64,000 nt of DNA from assembly GCA_016192035.1 (NCBI GenBank), contig JACPUW010000019.1, forward strand, positions 1 through 64,000, given 5' to 3'. Made by a program: the position numbers and the translations under genes. The first letter of the stretch is position 1; each line of letters starts with the position of its first letter. The notes under the pieces are model-generated. The model was not told the DNA's origin. It did no database searches and was given only the letters and a program-made list of their open reading frames with translations. Origin of the DNA: Bacteroidota bacterium (lineage in GTDB: Bacteria; Bacteroidota; Bacteroidia; CAILMK01; JACPUW01). Below, in pieces: positions 21,291 through 31,617 of the stretch.

Positions 21291-21413
21291 GAAGTACATC
21301 TTTTTCATGGCAGATGGACGGGGCAAAGCCATGGGGCACCGTGAAACCCCACCCAGGAAAGGGATTAAGGAAATGGTACATTTGCCACCCCCAATCAACC
21401 TATTAAGTTACCT

Positions 21414-22376
21414 ATGGCAGAGTACGTATTGGATTTTGAGAAGGACATAGTGGTATTAGAGGCACAGATAGCCAAAATGAAAGAAAAGGAGGGGGCTGAT
21501 GACAATGAAGCCATAGCGCGGGAGATAGCAGGGATGGAAAAGCGCCTGGACAAGATTCGCGCGGAGGTGTACGCCAACCTGAGCGGCTGGCAAAAGGTGC
21601 AGGTATCTCGCCACCCCGACCGGCCCTATACACTTGATTATATAGAACATATATTCACCGACTTTATTGAACTGCATGGAGACCGCTTGGGTTTTGACGA
21701 CAAAGCCATTGTAGGCGGCTGGGCCAAGCTAGATGGACAACCGGTGATGTTGATAGGCCACCAAAAGGGTAAGAACACAAAGACGCGCCAGTACCGCAAC
21801 TTTGGTATGGCCAATCCCGAGGGTTACCGCAAGGCACTGAGACTTATGAAAATGGCCGAAAAATTTGACCGTCCGGTCATTACCATGATTGACACCCCAG
21901 GGGCTTACCCCGGGCTTGAAGCCGAAGAACGTGGCCAGGGGGAAGCCATAGCGCGCAACCTGAGGGAAATGGCCGTGCTCAAGGTACCCATCGTGTGCGT
22001 AGTGATTGGTGAGGGCGCGTCGGGAGGCGCACTGGGCATAGGCGTGGGCGACAGGGTGCTCATGATGGAAAACACCTGGTACTCCGTTATTTCGCCCGAA
22101 TCATGCTCTTCCATACTCTGGCGAAACTGGGACAACAAGGAAATAGCTGCCGAAGCTCTTAACCTAACCGCCGATAAAATGTTGGCCAACGGCCTGATAG
22201 ACGGTATAATAAAGGAACCGCTGGGGGGTGCCCATGCCGACCATGAAAAAACCTACAAACTGGTAAAGGCAGAACTGAAAAGGCATATCAAGGAGCTAAA
22301 GGACATAGAACCGGATCAATTGGTGATGCTGCGCATTGACAAGTTCTCACACATGGGACACTTTCAAGAAGGCTAA
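21414..22376 (+). CDS. accA: Acetyl-CoA carboxylase carboxyltransferase subunit alpha
   Basis: '[36 protein letters not shown]', '[26 protein letters not shown]'. Confidence 0.97.
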   Translation: MAEYVLDFEKDIVVLEAQIAKMKEKEGADDNEAIAREIAGMEKRLDKIRAEVYANLSGWQKVQVSRHPDRPYTLDYIEHIFTDFIELHGDRLGFDDKAIVGGWAKLDGQPVMLIGHQKGKNTKTRQYRNFGMANPEGYRKALRLMKMAEKFDRPVITMIDTPGAYPGLEAEERGQGEAIARNLREMAVLKVPIVCVVIGEGASGGALGIGVGDRVLMMENTWYSVISPESCSSILWRNWDNKEIAAEALNLTADKMLANGLIDGIIKEPLGGAHADHEKTYKLVKAELKRHIKELKDIEPDQLVMLRIDKFSHMGHFQEG

Positions 22377-23014
22377 GCCCGTGGCCATGTGGGCAGGTAG
22401 CCATAGGCCTGAGGGCCCTGGTTCATTATCAAATCAATGATGCTGAGACCGGGCACAAATTTGTGTAGGGAAAAACACTGCGGATACGGTTGGTATTCTA
22501 TGCCATTGCCTGAATTGCCAAGTGGCTTCTTTGGGTGCAGGGCTCCATGCATAAGAATATAAGTATGGTCTATGGATGCGCCGCTAGGTACTACCTGTGC
22601 GGGGTCTAAGCCCAATACCTTTTCAGCCCATCGGATGGTAGCCAGGTTCAAATGGGCCAATTCTTGCCAAGTGCTGCCCAAAATGGCTTCCAGTTGGGGC
22701 ATGTAGTGCGCATAAAACGGGGCACGCCCGTAGCATGTGGCCATGGTGCGTTGGTGCAGGCGCCCCCATGCCGTACGGTTGACCACCCCTACCTCACCAG
22801 TTGTGCATTGGGTCTTGCCTTTCTGCACGGGAACCGTCAAATTGAGCACACCATCGGCGGCCAATAAGCAGCACCTATTCCTAAATGTTTGTTTTTCAAA
22901 CCGCTCACTTAAATCTATGTATATGTCAACCCCTGGCCCATACCACCCAAAAAAGCCCAAGGGAGGAAAGTATTGGGCTGATACCAATAGCTTTGTCTTA
23001 CCGCTCACCTGCAT
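22373..23014 (-). CDS. WbqC family protein
   Basis: '[17 protein letters not shown]' N-terminus and WbqC-like organisation; start chosen at MQVSGK. Confidence 0.75.
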   Translation of the reverse strand: MQVSGKTKLLVSAQYFPPLGFFGWYGPGVDIYIDLSERFEKQTFRNRCCLLAADGVLNLTVPVQKGKTQCTTGEVGVVNRTAWGRLHQRTMATCYGRAPFYAHYMPQLEAILGSTWQELAHLNLATIRWAEKVLGLDPAQVVPSGASIDHTYILMHGALHPKKPLGNSGNGIEYQPYPQCFSLHKFVPGLSIIDLIMNQGPQAYGYLPTWPRA

Positions 23015-24380
23015 GAATATAATAATGGCAAAACTACCAATAACCGCCGCCACAAGCGTATATGCCGTGTTGTGCTGCTTGATATGGGCACCTATGGCCA
23101 TGGCCCTGGAGGTACAGGTACAGGCCAAGTCATACCTGGACAAAGACCTGAACCCCTACCTGGAACTGCACATACGCATCCCCTCGGCGGGCCTTTCTTT
23201 TGACAAGAACGAAAACGGCAAGTGGCAAGCGGCTGCCAAACTGGAAATAGTTGTGGCACAAAAGGGTGTGTCGGTTATGCATGAAACGTATCCCTTGATT
23301 TCCCCTGAATTGGACCAAGCCAACCTGCACTTTGACCTCATAGACCTAAAAAGGGTACGATTAGCCCAAGGCCCTGTTTCGGTGTGGGTATGGGCCATGG
23401 ACTACCTCAGTGGGCAGCGCGACTCACAGAGTGTGGAGCTGCTGTTTCAGCCGCCCTACCTCCATTCAGACCTAAGCTTGCTGCATAGCTACCACGTACT
23501 GAAAAAAGCCACGGAAAACGCCCACGGACAGGTATTTATAGTGCCCCGCCTGGTAGCTGATTATGGCCCTCAAGATGACACGCTGCTGCTGTATTTTGAA
23601 ACCTACCGAAAACCAGGTGAATACCAAATACTTGTGATGGATATGTTGGGCAAGTTGCACTATACTCAGGTGCTAAATCACGAAAATGATGGGTTTAAGC
23701 AACATATAGTCCGATTGCCCAAATTGAAAATAGGAAGTGGCCAACTGGAACTGGTGCTGGCCAATGCCCTGGGCGAACCCTTGGCCTCAATGCAGGTAAT
23801 GGTGGCCAAACCGGACGACAGGGATCTCTTTATGTCATTGACTACTTGGGAGCTAAAACGTCATTTCAAGTCACTGGAGCCTTTTGCCGGCGCGGTAGTA
23901 CTTGGCCGTTTTCAGGAATTGATCCAAAATGGCGACAGCCTGGAGGTAAAGGAGGGGTTTATGAATTTTTGGATAGAAGAAAACCGCGATTTCCCTTGGC
24001 AAGCCTGGCAGCTATACCTGGGCAGCGTGGACTATGTGAACCAAACCTTTGCCACCCCTGACAAACCCGGCTACGCCACCGACCGCGGCAGGGTATTCCT
24101 TAAGTACGGGCCGCCAATTGACATTATCGAGATGCATGACAACCCACAGACCTATCCCTTTGAGATATGGCAATATGGACAAGACGGCAAAATGGGGGAT
24201 TCTAAGTTTTACTTTGTGAATTACACTTTTGGCCCCAACAACTTTAGCCTGGCGCACAGCACGGCACTGGGCGAGGTGCAAAACCCCAACTGGCGCAAGA
24301 CCATAGACCGCGGAAACCAGCGAGAAGGCCACCAACGCGACATAGGCAGTGGGTGGGAAAATGAATATATTGACGATTAG
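23013..24380 (+). CDS. GWxTD-domain protein
   Basis: 'GYATDRGRVFLKYGPPIDIIEM' GWxTD-like motif; signal peptide from MNIIMAKL. Confidence 0.75.
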   Translation: MNIIMAKLPITAATSVYAVLCCLIWAPMAMALEVQVQAKSYLDKDLNPYLELHIRIPSAGLSFDKNENGKWQAAAKLEIVVAQKGVSVMHETYPLISPELDQANLHFDLIDLKRVRLAQGPVSVWVWAMDYLSGQRDSQSVELLFQPPYLHSDLSLLHSYHVLKKATENAHGQVFIVPRLVADYGPQDDTLLLYFETYRKPGEYQILVMDMLGKLHYTQVLNHENDGFKQHIVRLPKLKIGSGQLELVLANALGEPLASMQVMVAKPDDRDLFMSLTTWELKRHFKSLEPFAGAVVLGRFQELIQNGDSLEVKEGFMNFWIEENRDFPWQAWQLYLGSVDYVNQTFATPDKPGYATDRGRVFLKYGPPIDIIEMHDNPQTYPFEIWQYGQDGKMGDSKFYFVNYTFGPNNFSLAHSTALGEVQNPNWRKTIDRGNQREGHQRDIGSGWENEYIDD

Positions 24381-24534
24381 GAAATTGCCCATCCCATTCA
24401 TAGCCATGTAGATACCCAGATGGCACTCACCATGGCCAGGGGCATTACTTGAAAGTGGACTTGTACACCCTGGGGTTCAATTGCTATCCATCTAATGGGC
24501 CATGAGCTACATATGGCTTTACCACAATTTACTT

Positions 24535-24960
24535 AGCTCCGATTGGTCAAAAGCGATAAACTGTTCTTTCCAGGGCAAATGAAATTGGTATTTGCTTACA
24601 TAAAGCTACTGGGGCATGCCCTACATGGCGTATTCCACCATCTGGAATCCTTTTTCGGCGCATGGCAATATGCCAATGGTGGGATTGTCATCGGCCAATC
24701 TTTCATTGCCGTTATGGTAGGCCATATAACTATTTAGCTGCTACAGGTAGCCATGCCTAAACTTGTCGGCCTTAAGCTCTATAAGCACATGGATTTGAGA
24801 ATCCTGTGATAGATCACCATATCCACGAAGTAGTTTCATTGTCTATCATCATGCGCTTTTGCCGCGCCTCAACGCAAAATCCATTGCCCTGTCCTATGAT
24901 ATCTTGCACCCAGTTGCATGTAAGACATCCAAGCCTGATTGCCGTGGGCATTCCCTTTAG
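24535..24960 (-). pseudogene. Decayed DUF1016/YhcG PDDEXK nuclease family C-terminal region
   Basis: Minus strand reads 'GQGNGFCVEARQKRMMID', 'YFVDMVIYHRILK', 'HVLIELKADKFRHGYL*QLNSYMAYHNGNERLADDNPTIGILPCAEKGFQMVEYAM*GMPQ*LYVSKYQFHLPWKEQF' across two frameshifts and three TAG codons. Confidence 0.8.
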
Positions 24961-25030
24961 CAAAAAAGTAAGTGTAAATTATTAAAAGACAATGCTATGA
25001 CCTCATGGACCTGTAACTGCCTTGATAGGG

Positions 25031-26104
25031 CTATCTCTGCATCACATAATTAATGGCCACGGCCTTACCCCCAAGAGGTGTCCAAGCTATGCCCACGCCG
25101 TGGGTGCCAAATACCGTCCTGAACTTGAACCATCCCCCTTGGGTCACTGTGAGCACATTGGCCGGCGACGAAAAGGTGAGGGCCTCCAGGCTGGCAAAAG
25201 TGCCAAAACCCAGGGAGTCGATAGCCAGTTCAAAATCAGGTATGGTCAAGAAAATATCGGGGTGGGCGGGTATGGCAAGCGGTTCAAATTCAGCCCCATT
25301 GAACCCAAGGGCAGGAAAATTGTCGAAATACTCATCTAGGTAACCTTGCTGTCTATACTCATCAGAAGAAACCAGTTGAAACGAAGCACTGTCGGTATAT
25401 GCCCCAAAAATGGCAAACTGACTGCGGTCTTCTTCATTGGCCGACAGGCCGCTAGCAGAACTACAGCCAAAGGCTTCATTGGGGCCGGCGGTCATGCCGG
25501 GCATTTCATAGTACGGTGCCACAAAGAAATACGCTGCGTTGAGGCCCGTAGTGCCCACCGCACTGCAAGAATGAGGGGCGGCTATGGTAGCCGCACTGCC
25601 TATCATGGTGGAATTGGCATTGGCTACCTGTACCTTAAGTGGCCCCTCTTTCACGCTGTCGCCACTGGCGGTGTACAGGGTGAAGTAGGCTTCAAAACTC
25701 TCCTCTGCCGGGTGTGCATAGGTATATGCACTGGCTTTAATAATGGTATTGGCGGCGCGAACAACACCCGAACTTGAAGTGAGCGAAAGCCTTAGGCCCG
25801 TGGCCGGATTGTCTTCGGGTGTACTTATATTTATGGAGAACAACACCATAGCACCAGCTTTGACCGATATTTCAGTGGGCAAATCCTCCTGTGAACCACT
25901 AAACATGGGCCCATGCTGACCCTCGTAATCATTTCGCCAGTTGAGCCGTACGCTCAGCGTGGCCTTTTCCTCTTCACCATCTAAACAAGAGCCCATGCCC
26001 AGCATGGACAACAAAAGGGCACACATGAGGCCTGACTTTGCCAAGCCCATCCTTTGGCGAAGATTCTCTCTCATATTTCTGATTTTTAATATTTTACAAT
26101 CCAT
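25031..26104 (-). CDS. Hypothetical lipoprotein
   Basis: 357 aa; lipobox-like 'LSMLGMGSC'. Confidence 0.7.
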   Translation of the reverse strand: MDCKILKIRNMRENLRQRMGLAKSGLMCALLLSMLGMGSCLDGEEEKATLSVRLNWRNDYEGQHGPMFSGSQEDLPTEISVKAGAMVLFSINISTPEDNPATGLRLSLTSSSGVVRAANTIIKASAYTYAHPAEESFEAYFTLYTASGDSVKEGPLKVQVANANSTMIGSAATIAAPHSCSAVGTTGLNAAYFFVAPYYEMPGMTAGPNEAFGCSSASGLSANEEDRSQFAIFGAYTDSASFQLVSSDEYRQQGYLDEYFDNFPALGFNGAEFEPLAIPAHPDIFLTIPDFELAIDSLGFGTFASLEALTFSSPANVLTVTQGGWFKFRTVFGTHGVGIAWTPLGGKAVAINYVMQR

Positions 26105-26470
26105 TATACCTTTTTTAAGGGCTTATACCTCAAGGGTTTTAATCCAATTTATCCTACAAATAGCGATTGTAAAAGTATTGTTAAACACCCAACTTAAGCA
26201 ACTGGTCCATACAAAAGTTGGTATAAACAGGATGACACCCTGGTATCTATTTGTTTTATATGTCATTATATAGCAAGGCTATTTCTACAAAGTCCCGGCA
26301 TTGCGTTTACTGATTGTATTCTTGTATAGGGCTATACATCCTCCAAAACAGAAATGAATGGAAAGTTAAATTAGTTGATAACATGGTGTTTGTGGGACAA
26401 TCTGTAGGGCAAACCTGCGCCGGGATAAGCCCCAATGGCATATGTGCGTTATGCCTACTTTCGCCCGCCC

Positions 26471-27502
26471 ATGCAGCCCTCCCATGTAGCTACCGCCATA
26501 CTCAACTGGAACGGGAAAAACTGGCTGGAACAATTCCTGCCCAGCGTGCTCTCCACCCGGTACCCGCGCCACTCTGTGGTACTGATTGACAATGGATCCA
26601 CCGATGATTCCGTGGAGTTCGTGCGCAACAACTATCCCAATATCATGGTGGTAGTCAATGAGGGCAACCTGGGTTTTGCCGGTGGGTATAACGAAGGTTT
26701 GCGCGAAGTGCAGGCCGATTACTACGCCATACTCAACTCTGACGTGGAGGTGGATGCCAACTGGCTCCAACCCCTGGTAGATTTACTAGATTCCAACCCG
26801 CAAATTGCTGCTTGCCAGCCCAAAGTACTGTCTTTTGCCCAACCCGATTCGTTTGAATACGCCGGAGCTTCAGGTGGATTTATTGACCGGTACGGTTTCC
26901 CGTTTTGCAGGGGGCGGGTTTTTGAAACCTGTGAGCATGACCACGGCCAGTACAACGATGCCCGTCCCGTATTTTGGGCTACCGGGGCTGCCCTTTTTAT
27001 CCGGTCTGGGCTGTTTCACTACCATGGCGGGTTTGACAAGGATTTTTTTGCCCACATGGAAGAAATAGACCTCTGCTGGAGGCTACAAAATGCCGGTCAT
27101 GAAATATGGGTGCAGCCGCGGTCAGTAGTGTACCATGTAGGCGGTGGCACCCTGGGCAAGGAAAATCCGCGCAAAACATATCTGAATTTTAGGAACAACC
27201 TGATTATGATGACCAAAAACCTGCCCTTGTGCCAGGTTTTTACACGGATCCCCCTTCGCATGGGCATAGACGGGCAGGCAGCATTAAAGGAGCTGTTTGG
27301 GGGCAATTGGGGCTTTTTCAAAGCCATTTTCACAGCCCATATGCACTTTTACGCATCACTGCCATCTACCTTGGCCAAACGGCGACAGGGTAAGCGCAAA
27401 CGGAAATTTCATGGGCTGGCAGGGGTCTATGCCCGCAGTGTAGTGCTATGGTACTATGCCAGGGCCAAAAGGACCTTCCTCCAATTGCCCAACCATCCCT
27501 AA
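26471..27502 (+). CDS. Glycosyltransferase family 2
   Basis: 'ILNWNGKNWLEQFLPSVL...VLIDNGSTDDS', 'ILNSDVEVD'. Confidence 0.92.
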   Translation: MQPSHVATAILNWNGKNWLEQFLPSVLSTRYPRHSVVLIDNGSTDDSVEFVRNNYPNIMVVVNEGNLGFAGGYNEGLREVQADYYAILNSDVEVDANWLQPLVDLLDSNPQIAACQPKVLSFAQPDSFEYAGASGGFIDRYGFPFCRGRVFETCEHDHGQYNDARPVFWATGAALFIRSGLFHYHGGFDKDFFAHMEEIDLCWRLQNAGHEIWVQPRSVVYHVGGGTLGKENPRKTYLNFRNNLIMMTKNLPLCQVFTRIPLRMGIDGQAALKELFGGNWGFFKAIFTAHMHFYASLPSTLAKRRQGKRKRKFHGLAGVYARSVVLWYYARAKRTFLQLPNHP

Positions 27503-27555
27503 TACACCCTATATAGTGCACATATTATTGTGCATGATCAAAATAACCCATTGCC

Positions 27556-28998
27556 ATGATTGAGATCCTGAATTATATCAACGGAGCTTTTATACCGGCC
27601 AATAGTGGCACCTGGCTTGCCAACCGCAATCCGGCTACCGGACTACACTACGCACAAATACCTGATTCAGATGCTTCTGATGTGGATCAGGCGGTAGCAG
27701 CCGCCTATGCTGCCCGCCAGATATGGGCGCAAGCCCCAGCCAAAAAGCGGTCGGACCTTCTCCTGCAAATGGCCCAAGGAATTCGCGATAGGCTAGACGA
27801 ATTTGCCCTGGCCGAGACCAATGACAACGGTAAGCCACTATGGCTCTCCAAGACAGTAGATATTCCCAGGGGAATTGCCAACCTCGAGTTCTTTGCCACA
27901 GCCATATTGCACGGCCAGTCTGATGCGTACCATACCGACGGGCTTGCCCTTAACTACACCCACCACCAACCCATTGGGGTAGCAGGCTGTATCTCGCCCT
28001 GGAATTTGCCCATTTATTTGTTTACCTGGAAAATAGCCCCTGCCCTGGCAGCGGGCTGTACGGTAGTGGCCAAACCATCGGAGGTAACACCCATGACAGC
28101 CTACCTCCTGTGCCAGGTAGCCCATGAAGCAGGTTTGCCCCACGGCGTGCTCAATGTGGTGCACGGATTGGGGCCCAAGGTAGGCCAGCGCATTGTGGAG
28201 CACCCTAATGTGCCAGCCATATCATTTACCGGTGGCACAGCCACGGGAGCCCACATAGCCCGTACCGCAGCGCCCATGTTCAAGAAACTGAGCCTGGAAC
28301 TGGGCGGCAAAAACCCCAACCTGATTTTTGCCGATTGCGATTTTGATGAAATGATTGCCCAAACCATCCGCTCATCCTTTGCCAACCAGGGACAAATTTG
28401 CCTCTGTGGATCACGGATCTATGTAGAAAGGGCAATCTATGACCGCTTTATGGATGCCTTTGTGTCCAAGGCCCAAAAACTGCTTGTGGGCAATCCGCTC
28501 GACGAGCACACAAAAACAGGTGCCCTGGTGTCAGAGTCGCACATGGAAAAGGTATTGGCCTATATAGCACTGGCACAGGAAGAAGGCGGCAGGTTGCGCT
28601 GTGGCGGCCATAGGGTGTTTCCTAAGGGTTTTGAAGGAGGGTACTACGTGCAACCGGCTGTGATAGAAGGCCCTGCCAATCACTGCCGCAGCAACCAAGA
28701 GGAGATTTTTGGCCCAGTGGTGACAGTACAGGCATTTGATACCGAAGAAGAAGCACTTGGACTGGCCAACGACAGCCGCTATGGGCTGGCGGCAATCCTC
28801 TGGACCAAGGACCTAAAACGGGCGCACCGGGTGGCACATGGCCTACAAACAGGAATAGTATGGGTAAATTGCTGGTTGTTAAGGGATTTACGCACACCTT
28901 TTGGCGGGGTTAAATCCAGCGGGGTAGGCCGGGAGGGTGGGTTTCATGCCCTGGAGTTCTTTACAGAACCAAAAAACGTGTGCATCAAAATCCATTGA
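27556..28998 (+). CDS. Aldehyde dehydrogenase
   Basis: 'ELGGKNPNLIFADCD', catalytic 'FANQGQICLCGSRIYV', 'EEIFGPVV'. Confidence 0.95.
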   Translation: MIEILNYINGAFIPANSGTWLANRNPATGLHYAQIPDSDASDVDQAVAAAYAARQIWAQAPAKKRSDLLLQMAQGIRDRLDEFALAETNDNGKPLWLSKTVDIPRGIANLEFFATAILHGQSDAYHTDGLALNYTHHQPIGVAGCISPWNLPIYLFTWKIAPALAAGCTVVAKPSEVTPMTAYLLCQVAHEAGLPHGVLNVVHGLGPKVGQRIVEHPNVPAISFTGGTATGAHIARTAAPMFKKLSLELGGKNPNLIFADCDFDEMIAQTIRSSFANQGQICLCGSRIYVERAIYDRFMDAFVSKAQKLLVGNPLDEHTKTGALVSESHMEKVLAYIALAQEEGGRLRCGGHRVFPKGFEGGYYVQPAVIEGPANHCRSNQEEIFGPVVTVQAFDTEEEALGLANDSRYGLAAILWTKDLKRAHRVAHGLQTGIVWVNCWLLRDLRTPFGGVKSSGVGREGGFHALEFFTEPKNVCIKIH

Positions 28999-29075
28999 AA
29001 AATAGCGGTGTAGCATCCTTTAACGCGATTTGGTTGATAGGGCCTTGCGCTGCTCACTTACTTTTGTAAGTAACA

Positions 29076-29645
29076 TTGTTTGCCATGACCCTTTCCCCAC
29101 TTTTTACCCGCCTTCTGGCCTTGGTCTTTTCCCTTTGCATTTTCGTGGCCGATCTATTCATTCCTGCGGGTATAAGTGTGGGCATTTTGTACTTGGTGGC
29201 CATGCTACTGGTTTCAGGTGACCGGCGCGCCATTATACTCTTGGCTGCAGGCATTGCCTCTATCCTAACCTTCATGCCCATCCCCATCTTTCTTGACGAG
29301 TATTGGACCAAGCAAGTGCTGTTGAACCGCCTCATCACCCTGGGCGCCATCTGGATTTTTGGCCTTGTTTCCATCCGCTTGGCTAAGGCGAAAACAAGGA
29401 TACTGGAAGCCCGAAACCGGTACGTGAAGGCACTGGAAGAAATGCTGTACATGACCTCACACCGCGTGAGAAAGCCACTGGCTACCTGCCTGGGCATTTT
29501 CAACCTTCTGGATACCACCAAGGAACTCAACCAAGAAGAGCTGCGAAAGGCCGTGGTGTATCTCAAGTCAAGTGCCGACGAACTGGACGATTTTACCCGT
29601 GAACTGACCAGGTTTATGGAGCGCACCAGGGTACAAAGCGCCTAG
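29076..29645 (+). CDS. Membrane protein with histidine-kinase DHp-like domain, no HATPase domain
   Basis: N-terminal TM helices then 'EEMLYMTSHRVRKPLATCLGIFNLL' H-box-like; ORF ends shortly after. Confidence 0.7.
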   Translation: MFAMTLSPLFTRLLALVFSLCIFVADLFIPAGISVGILYLVAMLLVSGDRRAIILLAAGIASILTFMPIPIFLDEYWTKQVLLNRLITLGAIWIFGLVSIRLAKAKTRILEARNRYVKALEEMLYMTSHRVRKPLATCLGIFNLLDTTKELNQEELRKAVVYLKSSADELDDFTRELTRFMERTRVQSA

Positions 29646-29825
29646 TCACCACCTCTTTACCCATTCATTTTTCATGCCCGGCCCACCGCCGTGCCTATGG
29701 GGCATATAGGCTTTTTTTGGTCTCCCAAAAATTCATTTCCACCACTTTTTCCCACATTAATCATCAATCAATTACGATTAAATTGCGCATTATCGGACTG
29801 TTAATTTCGCTGTGTATAAAAAAGG

Positions 29826-29850
29826 TGGGGAAAAGTGGGATAAATAGGAA
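29826..29850 (+). promoter_or_regulatory. Candidate MraZ operator
   Basis: TGGGG-aaaag-TGGGA-taaat-AGGAA: TGGGN-like repeats with 5-nt spacers (10-bp period), upstream of mraZ. Confidence 0.7.
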
Positions 29851-29898
29851 TTATGCCCCTACATTTACCCCGCTTTTACTGGCCTCGGCGCACACTAC

Positions 29899-30372
29899 AT
29901 GTTACACCTAATTGGAGAATATACTTGTAAATTAGACGATAAGGGAAGGTTGGCCCTTCCCGCTGGGCTAAAGCGCCAAGTTCCCACCGACAACAACGAG
30001 CGATTTGTAATAAACAGGGGATTTGAAGCCTGCTTGGTGCTTTACCCATTCAAGGAATGGGAAGAAGTGGTGGCCAAGATTGCCACCCTTAACCAGTACA
30101 AGGCCGAGGTGCGCCAGTTCGTGCGCCATTTTCACCGGGGCGCTACGGAACTCCAGCTTGACAGCGCTTCCAGGCTCAACATACCCAACCACCTACTGGA
30201 TTACGCCGGCATAGACCGGGAGGTGGTACTGTTTGCCCATACCAACAAGATAGAAATATGGAACAAGCAGGCATATGAATCCATGCTAGGCAATGATCCT
30301 GAATCATTTGCCCACCTGGCCGAACAAGTAATGGGCCATTTGAACACCACCGGTAATGGAAACAATGACTGA
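29899..30372 (+). CDS. mraZ: Transcriptional regulator MraZ
   Basis: 'LIGEYTCKLDDKGRLALPAGLKRQ'; first gene of dcw cluster. Confidence 0.95.
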   Translation: MLHLIGEYTCKLDDKGRLALPAGLKRQVPTDNNERFVINRGFEACLVLYPFKEWEEVVAKIATLNQYKAEVRQFVRHFHRGATELQLDSASRLNIPNHLLDYAGIDREVVLFAHTNKIEIWNKQAYESMLGNDPESFAHLAEQVMGHLNTTGNGNND

Positions 30373-31270
30373 TTACCATATACCCGTGATGCTTGAACAA
30401 TGCCTGGAGGGCTTGGGCATAGTGCCCCATGGCCTGTACGTGGACGCTACCTATGGCGGTGGGGGCCACAGCAGCGCCATCCTCCACCTCCTTGGGCCAT
30501 CAGGCCGGTTATTGGCTTTTGACCGCGATGCCGATGTCATAGGACAAAAGGCACAAGACCAGCGACTTATCCTAATTAACCACGACTACCGCTGGATCAC
30601 CAATTTTCTTGACTACCACACAGCAGTACCAGTTCATGGAATCTTGGCCGATTTGGGAGTCTCCTCGCATCAGTTTGATACCGATGCGCGGGGATTCTCA
30701 TTTCGCCGGGATGCCCCGCTGGACATGCGCATGGATATAGACCTGGCCCTCACGGCCGCCGATGTGCTCAATGCATACACCGAGGGGCAGTTGCAGCGTG
30801 TTTTCACACTCTACGGAGAGATAAAAAACGCCAAAACCCTGGCCCAACTCATTGTAGATAAGCGTAAAATGGCCCCAATTACTACCACAGGCCAGTTGGC
30901 TGCCGTGGTTGGACATGCCATGCACCGCAACGACAAGGAACACAAATACCTGTCGCAGGTCTTTCAGGCGCTGCGCATAGAAGTTAACCACGAGCTAGAG
31001 TCCCTCTCCCTTTTCCTAGAGCAGGCGCCTATGCTGCTCAAACCCGGTGGACGCCTGGTAGTCATTTCCTACCACTCACTGGAAGACCGCTTGGTGAAAA
31101 ACCTAATGGAAACCGGCAATCTTGAAGGCATAAGCCATACCGATTTGTACGGCAACATTTTGCGCCCATTAACCCCGGTCTTGCGCAAGCCCCTGCTCCC
31201 CAGTGCCCATGAGGTGGCCAACAACCCACGTTCGCGTAGTGCCAAACTTAGGATAGCCGAAAAAGCATGA
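30356..31270 (+). CDS. rsmH: 16S rRNA (cytosine(1402)-N(4))-methyltransferase
   Basis: 'YHIPVMLEQCLEGL', 'DATYGGGGHS', 'ILADLGVSSHQFD'. Confidence 0.97.
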   Translation: METMTDYHIPVMLEQCLEGLGIVPHGLYVDATYGGGGHSSAILHLLGPSGRLLAFDRDADVIGQKAQDQRLILINHDYRWITNFLDYHTAVPVHGILADLGVSSHQFDTDARGFSFRRDAPLDMRMDIDLALTAADVLNAYTEGQLQRVFTLYGEIKNAKTLAQLIVDKRKMAPITTTGQLAAVVGHAMHRNDKEHKYLSQVFQALRIEVNHELESLSLFLEQAPMLLKPGGRLVVISYHSLEDRLVKNLMETGNLEGISHTDLYGNILRPLTPVLRKPLLPSAHEVANNPRSRSAKLRIAEKA

Positions 31271-31617
31271 ACAAGGCCCGAACACAAGACCCCGGCGCAA
31301 ATGCCAAGAAAAACCCTTTTGTGAGGGCACTTGAAATAGATTTCATTTCTAAGTCCGACATACAGAAGTGGTTCCCCTTTGCGCTGTACTGTGCCGCTTG
31401 GGCTTTTGTGTATATAGCCAATAGGATATATGCCGAGAAAAACGAACGCTTGCTCAACCAACTCCACGTAGAAGTGCGCGATGCCCGCGCCGATTATTAT
31501 ACCATCGTGTCGCGCATAGAAAACCTGCGCAAGCCCAGCGAGATAGAACGGCGGGTGCGGCACTTGGGGCTTCGCCAAGACCTTAAACCTGCCGAAACCA
31601 TCAAGAAATCCGATTGA
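31267..31617 (+). CDS. ftsL: FtsL-like division protein
   Basis: 116 aa, single TM, coiled coil, position between rsmH and ftsI. Confidence 0.8.
   Translation: MNKARTQDPGANAKKNPFVRALEIDFISKSDIQKWFPFALYCAAWAFVYIANRIYAEKNERLLNQLHVEVRDARADYYTIVSRIENLRKPSEIERRVRHLGLRQDLKPAETIKKSD

Noticed and set aside
29717-29911. 64-aa ORF upstream of mraZ
   Set aside because: Overlaps the promoter/MraZ-box region and the start of mraZ; no coding character.
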